DNA of 54,447 nucleotides from a virus. The notes beneath the pieces were generated by a model. It did not search any database. It was not told the origin of the DNA and saw nothing but the letters and a program-made list of their open reading frames with translations. Where the stretch lies: positions 1-54,447 of IMG/VR virus record IMGVR_UViG_3300037099_000532; one strand, 5' to 3'. Of the stretch, positions 15,202 through 22,883 are shown piece after piece. Position 1 is the stretch's first letter. Each line of letters opens with the position of its first letter. The position numbers and the translations under genes were made by a program.

Positions 15202-16280
15202 TGCGCGTCCGAGTCGTCGAAGCCCCAGTCGGCGCCCGACTTGTTGACCCCGCCGCCCCGCCCGCCGTGGGCGCGCGGATCGACGAGCTCCATGACGCAA
15301 TACGTGCCTTCCGTCGCCGCGCCGCCCTGCTCGTAGGAGACATGCTCGATCAGCATGTATTGGCAGAGATAGAGCGACGGCGAAACGGTGTAGGCCTTGT
15401 TGCCGGGAGTCCACAGCATGCCCTTGGCGTCCCGCCAGCCGCGCACATGCACGTTGGCGCGCACGCCTTCGCCTTGCTCCTTGTCGCGCCGCCGCTTCGC
15501 GCGGCGCAGAAGGCGCGCCCGGTCGGTGTGACGGTCATGGTGATGATGCAGCGGCCGATAGCGCGTCACGTTGGCGTTGTTGGCGACGGCGTGAATGGCG
15601 ATCGCCTGCGCCCCAGAGCCCTTGTAGGCTTGGCCGTGTACGTTGACGACTGAGTGCTGAGCGGAAACGTCGAATGCGCCCCCCGCCTTCCAAATTCCGC
15701 CAAGCCCCGCCATACCTTCGACGAGCGCGCTCGCCTGCGCCTGGGCGCTTTCGCCGGCGCGGGTAATCTTGATCGACCCGTCCGCCTGGCCGGCCATCGT
15801 CGCGCCCTCTTCCTCGCACAGCGGAGCCAGCGCTTCCCACAACGTCTGGCCAGGGTTCGGTCGCCAGCGGTCGAAACCGTCAGGCGTGAAATCGGCGGCG
15901 AAGCCGACGCCGAAGGCGTCCTGATCCTTCGCCACCGCCAGCACGTCGGCGTTGACATAGTCCGGCTTGGTATGGTCGACGCTGCAATCGACGGCGTCCT
16001 GGCCTTTGCTGCGCCCCGTGACGATGCAGACGTAGCTCTTGTCCTCGAATTTCGGCTCCCGCCTGTCAATATAACCGGTGAAGACGAGGTCGCCGCTGGC
16101 AGTCGCCGAGATCGGCGAGCCGAGCGGAAAGATCGTCGGCGCCAGCGGCGCGCCGAGCACGTCGTCGAAGGTGATCGACAACGTCCGCGCCGCATCCTTG
16201 ACGCCGGCGCCGATCGCGATCTTCTTGAACGTCGCAACGTCGCCGCCAGCGGCGTGGACGACGACCTGCTCCAGCGCCAT
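15198..16280 (-). CDS. Baseplate hub, Mu gp44 / P2 gpD-like
   Basis: 360 residues from ATG 16280, two bases after the stop of the DNA_circ_N gene. The frame stays open upstream, but that stretch overlaps the DNA_circ_N gene. Typical hub sequence: DVATFKKIAIGAGVKDAART, GDLVFTGYIDRREPKFEDKS, GRSKGQDAVDCSVDHTKPDY, QTLWEALAPLCEEEGATM. The trimeric hub carries the spike and is the tube's docking platform. A His-rich segment (RPLHHHHDRHTDRARLLRR) and the Arg/Lys-rich region after it are notable. Confidence 0.85.
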   Translation of the reverse strand: MALEQVVVHAAGGDVATFKKIAIGAGVKDAARTLSITFDDVLGAPLAPTIFPLGSPISATASGDLVFTGYIDRREPKFEDKSYVCIVTGRSKGQDAVDCSVDHTKPDYVNADVLAVAKDQDAFGVGFAADFTPDGFDRWRPNPGQTLWEALAPLCEEEGATMAGQADGSIKITRAGESAQAQASALVEGMAGLGGIWKAGGAFDVSAQHSVVNVHGQAYKGSGAQAIAIHAVANNANVTRYRPLHHHHDRHTDRARLLRRAKRRRDKEQGEGVRANVHVRGWRDAKGMLWTPGNKAYTVSPSLYLCQYMLIEHVSYEQGGAATEGTYCVMELVDPRAHGGRGGGVNKSGADWGFDDSDAQ

Positions 16281-16282
16281 CG

Positions 16283-16756
16283 CTAGAGCCCGATCTGCGC
16301 CGTCAGGCTCGCCGCCGCAGCGGCGAGCGCCTCGACGGCGTCGAAGGCGAGTTGGGCGAGGAATTCGGCCGGCTGCAGCGGCGAGGAGACGCCTTCGCGG
16401 ATGAACTTCGCCTCGAAGCCGAAGCGGCCCATCTTGTCGCGCAGGCGATCGCGCTTGAGTCTTTCGCAGCGGGCCGTAATCGGCCCCTGCGCCGGCATGA
16501 TCAGGACGCCGGCGTCCGACCCGTCGCCGCAAGCCGCCTCGAGCGCCGCGATTTCGTCATCGGCGGAGTCGCCGATCAGATAGCCGGTGATCTCGATCGT
16601 GCGCGCCTTGCGACCCAGATCCTCATTGAACGGCTCGTCCGCGCCGGCAAACTCGCTCGACGAGACGCGCCGACCCGTGTCGGCATGGTCGCGCTCGACC
16701 CAGAAGGGGACGCCCTTGTAGGACGCCGGCCACAGCGTCGCCATCCAATCGCGCAT
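16283..16756 (-). CDS. DNA circularisation protein N-terminal domain (Mu gp43 N-part) as a separate gene
   Basis: 157 residues. The block FWVERDHADTGRRVSSSEFA followed by EPFNEDLGRKARTIEITGYL and IGD is the DNA_circ_N family; the domain continues through IAALEAACGDGSDAGVLIMP. Full gp43 proteins are roughly three times longer; here the chain ends soon after the domain, with a stop at 16283. The missing C-terminal half appears at 13881-14690. The start overlaps the last base of the tape-measure stop. Confidence 0.8.
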   Translation of the reverse strand: MRDWMATLWPASYKGVPFWVERDHADTGRRVSSSEFAGADEPFNEDLGRKARTIEITGYLIGDSADDEIAALEAACGDGSDAGVLIMPAQGPITARCERLKRDRLRDKMGRFGFEAKFIREGVSSPLQPAEFLAQLAFDAVEALAAAAASLTAQIGL

Positions 16757-18762
16757 CAGTGAGCCCTGTTGTAGCGGCGCGGCGCGGCGTCAGTGTCCAT
16801 CCGGCCGACGTGCACCGCCAACGCGCCCTCGGCGCTCGCCTGAACGGTGGCGATCGCTTGCAGCAGCTTCTCGGTCGCGTCGACCTGGACCTTGACGTTG
16901 ACGTCGGCCTTCGAGTTCGGATCGAGCTGCACCTGCACCTTGCCGAACACCGCCTCTTCGGCCGCCCGCGTCGCCGCGGCGATATGGGCGTCGATCGAAC
17001 TGACGGTGTAGGCCGCGTCGGCGGCGTCCTGGGGACTCCTCACCGCAGCGCTGGCGGCGCGATGGCGGTCGAGATCGTATTGATAGTCCTCCTCGCCGCG
17101 CAGTTCGACCGAGCCGCGCCAGCGCGCGGTGCCCTGCGTCGCCTCGGCGCGCACGCGCTCGAGTTCGGCGCGCGCGGCGTCGCGGTCGGCGTAGGCGCGC
17201 TGCACCGCCGGGTCGTCGCCCGTTCCAAAAGCGATGTACCCGGTGTCGAGGCTGATTCTCCTGGTCAATTCATCGGCGCGCGACGTCCAGCCGATGACCT
17301 TGTTCTTGTAGTCTTCGTCGACCGTCTTGCGCACCGCGACGTCGGCGGCGCGGCCGAAGTCCGGCGTGTCGACGCCCCAAGCCAACCGGTTGAGATGGCT
17401 ATTGGCTCGGTCGGCCGCCAAGGAGGCGTCGCGTTGCTTTTGCGCTTGCGACTCGCCCAGCCACGTGTTCAAGCGCGCAATCGACTGGGCGGCGTCGGTC
17501 ATGGCGCTGGCAATTTGCAGCGCTTGGCCGAGCGTCCCGGTCAGCGCCTCGATCGACGCTTTCAGCCCTTGCCACGCCAGGCTCGGGTCTTCGCGCATCG
17601 CCCGGTCGGCGGCCGCCAGGCCCGGCGCGTTGCCGAGCAACGCCAGATCCTTGTCGATGCGCGACTGCTGCGTCGCCAGCAGCGAGACCATCTGGCCCGC
17701 CATCTGGTTTTGAAAGAGGGTCGAGACCTCTTTCATCACGTCGGCGCGGTCTTTGATCCCGAGCTTGTCGAGCGCCGGCACGAGATAGTCGCGCACCCAG
17801 GCGTTGGGATCTTCCTGCGCCTCGCGCCAGCCCTTGACGCTGTGGCCGGCGAGAATCTGCTTGTTGCCGCTCCTCAGGCTCTTGACGTCGCCCGCCCCGA
17901 GCAGCCCGAGGCGATAGAATTCGTCGACCGCCTTAGTCTTCAGCACGCCGCCGACGATCGCGGCGTTGAAGGCGCTGACCGCGCGGCCATAGGACGAGCC
18001 GCCGAGTTCCTGCGCCAGCGTCGGCGCGGTGCCGAGGATGAACTTCTCCGACAAGCCAGACGTCGCCTGGCGGCCGTACTTGAACATCTCGTAATACTGG
18101 TAGGGTTTCAGCGTGTCGCCGAAGACGTTGATGCCCTTGGCGATGCCTTCCATGTACTCGCGGAACTGCTTCGGGTTCTGCGTCACCCCTTTGATTTCGA
18201 GGCCCTTGATGAGCTGGTCGAAGTCCTCGCTGACGTCCTCGCCCGGTCGCGCCAGCTGCGCCAGCACGCGCAGCTTGGTCAGCGGCTCGGCGATCTCGGC
18301 GGCTTCCTTGTAATTGCCGACGATCGAGCGCGCGTTGCGCAGCATATGCAGCATTTCGGTCTGATCGACCGCGGGAAATTCTTGCGTCAGCTTGGCGGCG
18401 GCGGCCGTCGCCTCGGCGATCTCTTCCGGACGCATGCCGGCGACGGCCATGCGAACCATTTCGTGCTGCCGCGCGCCGACCGCCTTGACCGCCGCGTGCA
18501 CGGCGATCGCGCCGCCGCCGATCAAAGCGTAGTTCGCCGCCATGCTCGCGGCGGAGGCGACCGCGCCGAGGCCGAAACCGGCGTTGCGCGCCGCCTGCGC
18601 CGCCGACGAAGCGCTGGCGACCGCGCCGCCCGTCGCGCCGACGGCGCGCGAAACCCCGGCGACCGCCTTGCCCAAACGATTGACGCGCGCCTCGGCGGAG
18701 GCGAACGCCGGGCCCGACTCGTCGACGCCTTTGATGACAAGTCGCGATTCCAGAACGGTCAT
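16756..18762 (-). CDS. Tail tape measure protein
   Basis: 668 residues. Ala-rich helical N-terminus (AFASAEARVNRLGKAVAGVS), a hydrophobic segment around 60-95 (MAANYALIGGGAIAVHAAVK), then long charged helical regions with typical tape-measure motifs (FDQLIKGLEIKGVTQNPKQF, then GVLKTKAVDEFYRLGLLGAG). It sets tail length and is expelled during infection. At about 668 residues the protein would give a tail near 100 nm at about 0.15 nm per residue. Its ATG overlaps the end of the frameshifted chaperone product (ATGA), the standard G-T-H arrangement. Confidence 0.85.
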   Translation of the reverse strand: MTVLESRLVIKGVDESGPAFASAEARVNRLGKAVAGVSRAVGATGGAVASASSAAQAARNAGFGLGAVASAASMAANYALIGGGAIAVHAAVKAVGARQHEMVRMAVAGMRPEEIAEATAAAAKLTQEFPAVDQTEMLHMLRNARSIVGNYKEAAEIAEPLTKLRVLAQLARPGEDVSEDFDQLIKGLEIKGVTQNPKQFREYMEGIAKGINVFGDTLKPYQYYEMFKYGRQATSGLSEKFILGTAPTLAQELGGSSYGRAVSAFNAAIVGGVLKTKAVDEFYRLGLLGAGDVKSLRSGNKQILAGHSVKGWREAQEDPNAWVRDYLVPALDKLGIKDRADVMKEVSTLFQNQMAGQMVSLLATQQSRIDKDLALLGNAPGLAAADRAMREDPSLAWQGLKASIEALTGTLGQALQIASAMTDAAQSIARLNTWLGESQAQKQRDASLAADRANSHLNRLAWGVDTPDFGRAADVAVRKTVDEDYKNKVIGWTSRADELTRRISLDTGYIAFGTGDDPAVQRAYADRDAARAELERVRAEATQGTARWRGSVELRGEEDYQYDLDRHRAASAAVRSPQDAADAAYTVSSIDAHIAAATRAAEEAVFGKVQVQLDPNSKADVNVKVQVDATEKLLQAIATVQASAEGALAVHVGRMDTDAAPRRYNRAH

Positions 18763-19228
18763 GATGTGCGCTTCCTACGCCGCTCGGCCCAAGCCATCGC
18801 CCGCTCGAATTGGCGCTCGAGTTCGTCGAAGGTCCAAGCGTCGACGACGTCGAGGCTGGCGACCTTCAGGTCGAAGACGAGGAAGTCTGCTTTCTCTTGA
18901 AGAGCGCTTCCCGAGCGTCCGAAAAAAAATCGAACAGCGCGTCGCGCAGTGCGATCCCGTCTTCAAGATTGACCTTGGTCAGCAGCCCCGCAGCGCCGCC
19001 GTCAACCGGGTTGGTGCCGTCGATCGACAGCAGTTCGTCGAAATAGACCGGGATCACGTCGTCCCGATCGACGAAGTAGCGCGCCCCGGTCTGCGGATGC
19101 GCCACCAGCATGCGCGGTTCGCCGAGCCGCGTCAGGTGGCCCGCTCCCGGCGCGCGCAGAAACAGCGCGGTGACGCGCTGACCAAACCACTCGACCGGCT
19201 CGGTGAGCGGGATGCGCTGACTCGCCAT
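18759..19228 (-). CDS. Tail assembly chaperone, -1 frameshift form (gpGT analogue)
   Basis: After T-TTT-TTT at 18929-18923 the -1 frame stays open and adds 54 residues: FGRSGSALQEKADFLVFDLK, then VASLDDAWTFDELERQFERA and MAWAERRRKRTS, ending TGA 18759-18761 that overlaps the tape-measure ATG. The added region is clearly protein-like and has no start of its own. The product is about 156 residues. Many long-tailed phages make such a chaperone pair in a fixed ratio by frameshifting. Confidence 0.75.
18866..19228 (-). CDS. Tail assembly chaperone, short form (lambda gpG / Mu gp41 analogue)
   Basis: 120 residues from ATG 19228 (MASQRIPLTEPVEWFGQRVT), ending TGA 18866. Family features: IPLTEPVEWFGQRVTALFLR, GARYFVDRDDVIPVYFDELL. 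It binds the tape measure before tube polymerisation. Near its 3' end it contains T-TTT-TTT in the reading frame, where some ribosomes should shift to produce the longer form. An upstream ATG (19276) lacks family-like sequence and is not used. Confidence 0.8.
   Translation of the reverse strand: MASQRIPLTEPVEWFGQRVTALFLRAPGAGHLTRLGEPRMLVAHPQTGARYFVDRDDVIPVYFDELLSIDGTNPVDGGAAGLLTKVNLEDGIALRDALFDFFSDAREALFKRKQTSSSST
18923..18929 (-). other. Slippery heptamer for programmed -1 frameshifting
   Basis: On the minus strand the chaperone reads GAT TTT TTT TCG; the last T of GAT plus the two TTT codons form T_TTT_TTT, an X_XXY_YYZ site. Both tRNAs can re-pair after a one-base backward slip. It lies within an eight-T run, the only such run in this GC-rich stretch. 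Confidence 0.75.
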
Positions 19229-19322
19229 CTGAAAACTCCTCGTTCCCCGCCCGCGCCCGGCTTTGCAAACGGCCACACGCGGTGGTAAAATTACCGTGCC
19301 TGATTGGGAAAAGGCGCGATCA

Positions 19323-19493
19323 ATGACGCTTCGTCCATGCCGTCAATGCGGGGAGCCGCTCGCGACTTCGGCCCGCGCATGTCCTCATTGCGGCGCGCGG
19401 TGCCAGCGCTTGCCGACCAGCGCTGCGGCTTTCGCCATCCTGATCGCGATCATCGCCATTTACGTCCTCGCGCCGCGCGGCGCGGCGCCCTGA
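19323..19493 (+). CDS. Zinc-ribbon membrane microprotein, on the strand opposite the tail genes
   Basis: 56 residues from ATG 19323 (MTLRPCRQCGEPLATSARAC); TTG 19263 is an alternative. Two C-x-x-C knuckles (CRQC and CPHC) form a zinc ribbon of the type found in many short bacterial proteins, followed by one transmembrane segment (SAAAFAILIAIIAIYVLA). It sits on the plus strand between the tail tube and chaperone genes, which are transcribed the other way, as expected for a 'moron'. A membrane sensor or adaptor role is possible, function unknown. Confidence 0.6.
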   Translation: MTLRPCRQCGEPLATSARACPHCGARCQRLPTSAAAFAILIAIIAIYVLAPRGAAP

Positions 19494-19509
19494 GCGGGTC
19501 GCGACGCCC

Positions 19510-19902
19510 TTACGTGTTCGTCTGCTGATAGCCGCCGACCGCGCATTGCCCGGTGATGTCGGAGACGAGCCCCTTGAGCCGGTCGATCTTCGGACGTCCG
19601 AGGAATTTGGAGCCGGTGAAGGTGTGCAGGATGCCGTTCGAATCCTCGATCAGCGAGCAATTGTACGGGCCGCCCTTCATGATCGAATCCCACGGCAGCG
19701 ACGTCGCCTTGACCCCGTCGACCGAGTCGACGAATTCGAGGTCGAACTTCGGCCCCATCGGCTGGTAGTAACGATCGAACGAACCGTCCTGGTTGTCCTC
19801 GGCGTCGAACTTGCCGTTGGTCGGCTCGATCGTGACGCGCGCGCGGATCTTCATCGGCGTCGCGTCGAAGGTGAAGCGCATGATTCCGCCGAAATCGGCC
19901 AT
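19510..19902 (-). CDS. Tail tube protein (Mu gp40/gpM-like)
   Basis: 130 residues. Tail-tube family features: FGGIMRFTFDATPMKIRARV, a polar loop (KFDAEDNQDGSFDRYYQPMG) and LPWDSIMKGGPYNCSLIEDS. Polymerises as stacked hexamers around the tape measure; the sheath gene is immediately upstream in transcription. Good Shine-Dalgarno (AGGAG) before the ATG at 19902. Confidence 0.85.
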   Translation of the reverse strand: MADFGGIMRFTFDATPMKIRARVTIEPTNGKFDAEDNQDGSFDRYYQPMGPKFDLEFVDSVDGVKATSLPWDSIMKGGPYNCSLIEDSNGILHTFTGSKFLGRPKIDRLKGLVSDITGQCAVGGYQQTNT

Positions 19903-19926
19903 GGGAGAGCTCCTGTGTGGGAAGGG

Positions 19927-20008
19927 GGCGAATGGCGAGCGGCGAATAGCGACGGAAGTTCGCCGCTGCGCCCCTGCCCCACTCGCTATTCGCTATGCGC
20001 CATTCGCC
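19927..20008. repeat. Heptamer-built palindromic repeat, copy B
   Basis: GGCGAATGGCGAGCGGCGAA followed by TAGCG (from 19927) and the answering arm CCCCACTCGCTATTCGCTAT then GCGCCATTCGCC (to 20008). Lies between sheath and tube genes. Same GGCGA(A/G)(T/C) unit as copies A, C, D and E. Confidence 0.8.
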
Positions 20009-20025
20009 GGCCGCGCGGCGGCCGC

Positions 20026-21561
20026 CTACGCCGCTTGCGGGAACTTCTGATAGACCACCGCATTGGCGGCGAGGACGTCGAGCGGGTTGACGCGCTCGAG
20101 CGGACAGAAGGCGTCAACGCGGCGTTTATTGTCAGCATTCTGCTTGACGCTGAGCAGTTTGGCGTAGGTTTCCTTGTCGGCGTACACGCCCCGGTCGCAC
20201 AGCTGCGAATAGAGCGAGATGAAGCCGCCCTTGATGTCGGCCGGCGTCACGATCGCGCCGAGATTGCCGGGGTTGGAGGGCGCGATCGCCTTCTGGCCGA
20301 ATTGCGTGGCGAGGCCGGCGCGGATGAAGCTCAGGCCGCCCGAAACCTGATACACGGCCTGGATGTCTTGGAACACCGCGTCGGGCTGCCCGGACGAGCC
20401 GGTGCGATAGGTGGTGACGATCTTGTCGACTTGCACCGAGCCGTCGGCGCCGACCTTCCACGTCGAGATCCCCGACGAGACCAGGGTGTTGCGACCGGAG
20501 TAGTTCGGCCACACCGAGCGGTCGCGCGGCGGTTTGAGGCCTTGCACGACCAGCCCGGTCTGGTTGCGCGACACGTTGCCGGTGGTGCAATCCATCAGCC
20601 ACGGCGAGACGCGGGCGGCGAAGCCGGCGGCCCACAGATAGGAGCTGTGAGGCGTGCCGGCGGCGCCGGGCGCGATGCAGCCGATGACCGTCGTATGGCG
20701 ATCGTTCAGCGTCAGGCCGAGCGTCGTCAGCGCCGAGAACGCGCCGACGTCGGCGCACCAGACATGGCCGTAGGCCTGGCGGCTCCACGCCCAACGGCCC
20801 GAAACGTCCGAGCCCCAGGCCGTATACGAGCCGAGCGAAGTCGTGTCCGACCACGGGCAGACGACGAAATCGGCCGGATCGTCGCCGAGCGCGGCGAGCG
20901 CCGCCGCGACGCCGGTCGGCGTGCCGGCGCCGGGCGTCGTCTGGGTCAGCGTCCACACGCCGGTCGCAGCGAAGATGTTGCCCTGGATCAGCGGGTCGAC
21001 ATAGACGTCGGTCTCGTTGAAGATCGCGCCCTTGTTGCGCGCCGTGATGGTGACGACCGCCAGCGCCGACGTCGCCGTGACCGGCAGCATCGCCCCGGTC
21101 AACGGATTCCAGTAGGCGTTGATCGCGGCGGCGACCGCGGCGGCGACCGTGGTCGGCGTGTCGGTTGCGCTGATCCCGATCTGGATCTTCTCGCCGCAGA
21201 GTTCGAATACGCCGACGCCGGCGCCGCTCGGCAGCGCGCCGATCGTCAGCGACCATACGGCGGCGGTCAGAGAGGCGTCGTCGATCGCCATGATCCAGAA
21301 CGGCGTCGCCGGCGCGTTCTGCGCCGCGATGCGATACATCTCGCGCAGGTGCGAGCCCGCCCCGGCATAGGCGTCGACCTGGTTCTGGCTGGCGACCGGA
21401 ATCGCCTGATTGAGCGCCATCGACCCGGCCGCCGTCTTGTGGCCGATGATGATGAAGCGGTCGATCGCCTCATACTGGCCGCCGGAATTGACCTCGAAGG
21501 TGAAGATCGGCCCGACCAGGTTGGAGGGGATGTTGTTGAACGAGATGGGCGAGTCGGACAT
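20026..21561 (-). CDS. Contractile tail sheath (Mu gpL-like)
   Basis: 511 residues. Sheath features: FNNIPSNLVGPIFTFEVNSG at the N-terminus, FIIIGHKTAAGSMALNQAIP, the insertion domain with Ig-like strands, and the C-terminal core (WPNYSGRNTLVSSGISTWKV, then VQVDKIVTTYRTGSSGQPDA) that forms the contractile handshake. Shows that the phage is a myovirus. Followed by the tube gene after repeat copy B. The end (ANAVVYQKFPQAA) is slightly longer than Mu gpL. Confidence 0.9.
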   Translation of the reverse strand: MSDSPISFNNIPSNLVGPIFTFEVNSGGQYEAIDRFIIIGHKTAAGSMALNQAIPVASQNQVDAYAGAGSHLREMYRIAAQNAPATPFWIMAIDDASLTAAVWSLTIGALPSGAGVGVFELCGEKIQIGISATDTPTTVAAAVAAAINAYWNPLTGAMLPVTATSALAVVTITARNKGAIFNETDVYVDPLIQGNIFAATGVWTLTQTTPGAGTPTGVAAALAALGDDPADFVVCPWSDTTSLGSYTAWGSDVSGRWAWSRQAYGHVWCADVGAFSALTTLGLTLNDRHTTVIGCIAPGAAGTPHSSYLWAAGFAARVSPWLMDCTTGNVSRNQTGLVVQGLKPPRDRSVWPNYSGRNTLVSSGISTWKVGADGSVQVDKIVTTYRTGSSGQPDAVFQDIQAVYQVSGGLSFIRAGLATQFGQKAIAPSNPGNLGAIVTPADIKGGFISLYSQLCDRGVYADKETYAKLLSVKQNADNKRRVDAFCPLERVNPLDVLAANAVVYQKFPQAA

Positions 21562-21583
21562 GGCGGGGACTCCGGAGTGGAGA

Positions 21584-21640
21584 GGCGAATGGCGAGTGGC
21601 GAATGGCGAGCGGGAGCGGCGCTACTCGCTATTCGCCATT
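21584..21640. repeat. Heptamer-built palindromic repeat, copy C
   Basis: GGCGAATGGCGAGTGGCGAA then TGGCGAG (21584-21610) shows the clean heptamer array; the second arm TACTCGCTATTCGCCATT (21623-21640) encodes the last residues (MANSE) and the stop of the DUF2635 gene. Thus the repeat overlaps coding sequence. Confidence 0.8.
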
Positions 21641-21849
21641 GGCGCGGCGGTCTTCGCCGACGCAATTTCCTTTGGCGCTTGAACGATCGACCCGCCCGCG
21701 ATCAGCATGACGTTGTGGCCGTTCCACAGATCGACCAGTTCATGGCCGGGATCTTCGGTATTGGCGCCGAACAGACGTCCGCTCCACGGCAGCTTGTGCG
21801 TCGGGTCGGCCAGGCGGCAGCGGACGTAGCGGGCGGGATTGAGGGGCAT
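21622..21849 (-). CDS. Small tail protein, DUF2635 (Mu gp38 position)
   Basis: 75 residues from ATG 21849 with AGGAGACTCCC before it. PARYVRCRLADPTHKLPWSG and GHELVDLWNGHNVMLIAGGS fit the DUF2635 family encoded directly upstream of Mu-type sheaths. The last residues (MANSE) and the stop codon derive from repeat copy C, so the original C-terminus may have been replaced. Role in tail assembly inferred from conserved position. Confidence 0.7.
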   Translation of the reverse strand: MPLNPARYVRCRLADPTHKLPWSGRLFGANTEDPGHELVDLWNGHNVMLIAGGSIVQAPKEIASAKTAAPMANSE

Positions 21850-21865
21850 GGGAGTCTCCTGAGAG

Positions 21866-21941
21866 GGCGAATGGCGGGTGGTGAATGGCGAGTGGCGAAT
21901 GGCGGCCGGAAGGCGCAGCGATTCGCCACTCGCCGCTTCGC
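21866..21941. repeat. Heptamer-built palindromic repeat, copy D
   Basis: Arm 1 from 21866 (GGCGAATGGCGGGTGGTGAA, then TGGCGAGTGGCGAATGGCGG) and arm 2 ATTCGCCACTCGCCGCTTCG (from 21921). Lies between the 278-residue tail gene and DUF2635. The hairpin ends about 17 bases upstream of the DUF2635 start codon and close to its ribosome site. Confidence 0.75.
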
Positions 21942-21956
21942 GGGCGGCGAAGCCGC

Positions 21957-22793
21957 CTACCCCGCCAGCCCCGCGTCGCCGACGACGTCGGAATCCGAGC
22001 CGTCGGCTTGCGTCGGCGCGACACCGCGATCGACGGTCGAAAGAATGCGGATGTCGGTCAGCGGCGTCAGCGGCGCTGGCTGGGCGATCATCGTCGCGAT
22101 TTGCGCGCACAGCAGGCCGCCAGACGACGCTGGATCGAGCGCCTGCGCGACGCCCTGCAACGGCTGCGGCAGCAGCGCCAGACCGCTCGCCGGCGGGATC
22201 GAAGGTTGCAACGGCCACGCCGTTTCCGGAACGCGCAGCCGGAACTTGACCGTCCGCGCCGCGATGCGCGCCGCTTGGCCGGCGTCGCGCTGCGGCACGG
22301 AATGGACGTGGTGCAGTTCGCGCGCCACCCGGCGATAGATGTCGGCGGTCGGCGCGTAATTCGTCGGATCGAGGACGTAGCGCACCTGCGCCTCGAGCAC
22401 GTCGAGGATCGCCTCGTGCTGGCGGTCGCTCAGCGGCGCGGCCAGCGTGCCGACCGTCGCCGTCGTCCCGTCCGGCTGTTCGACGTTGAGCGAGCCGGTC
22501 GCGGCGATCATCAGCTCGACGACCAGTTCGGCGATTTCCTTGTCGGCCGGATATTCGCCCTCGACCGGCGACGTCTCCTGCTCCTCGGTGTAGAGGATGA
22601 CCAGCGGCTGGTTTTCGATTTGCTTGAGAAAGGCGTTCCAATCGTCTTCGGCGGCGACGGGATCGACCCGCGAGTCGAACACATTGGCGCCGGCCAACGT
22701 CGGCCACGGCCCTTGCGGCGTCGCGCTCACCGCGGCGAAAGGACACAGCGCTTCATAGGCGGCGAGGCGCAGCGCGAGGCGGGAAAGGGACAT
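21957..22793 (-). CDS. Tail completion/terminator-type protein (gp37 position)
   Basis: 278 residues from ATG 22793 (MSLSRLALRLAAYEAL), with AAGGAGCGTCC in front; the upstream extension is repeat-derived. The central segment (NQPLVILYTEEQETSPVEGE, then AELVVELMIAATGSLNV) suggests an alpha/beta fold resembling tail-terminator proteins; the C-terminal half is unfamiliar. In Mu-like order the gene upstream of DUF2635 is gp37, which helps end the tail. Family-level assignment is by position. Confidence 0.55.
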   Translation of the reverse strand: MSLSRLALRLAAYEALCPFAAVSATPQGPWPTLAGANVFDSRVDPVAAEDDWNAFLKQIENQPLVILYTEEQETSPVEGEYPADKEIAELVVELMIAATGSLNVEQPDGTTATVGTLAAPLSDRQHEAILDVLEAQVRYVLDPTNYAPTADIYRRVARELHHVHSVPQRDAGQAARIAARTVKFRLRVPETAWPLQPSIPPASGLALLPQPLQGVAQALDPASSGGLLCAQIATMIAQPAPLTPLTDIRILSTVDRGVAPTQADGSDSDVVGDAGLAG

Positions 22794-22818
22794 GGACGCT
22801 CCTTCGGAGCGGTGAAAG

Positions 22819-22870
22819 GTGAGTGGCGAATGGCGAACAGGGAAGACCTCTTCCACTCGCTATTCGCCGG
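22819..22870. repeat. Heptamer-built palindromic repeat, copy E
   Basis: GTGAGTGGCGAATGGCGAAC (22819-22838) answered by TTCCACTCGCTATTCGCCGG (22851-22870), separated by a 12-base loop. Lies just upstream of the gp37-position gene's ribosome site. Confidence 0.75.
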
Positions 22871-22883
22871 CCGCTGCGCGGCC

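Noticed and set aside
11021-22870. CRISPR array
   Set aside because: The repeats are scattered palindromes of heptamers without spacers of constant length and no cas genes are nearby.
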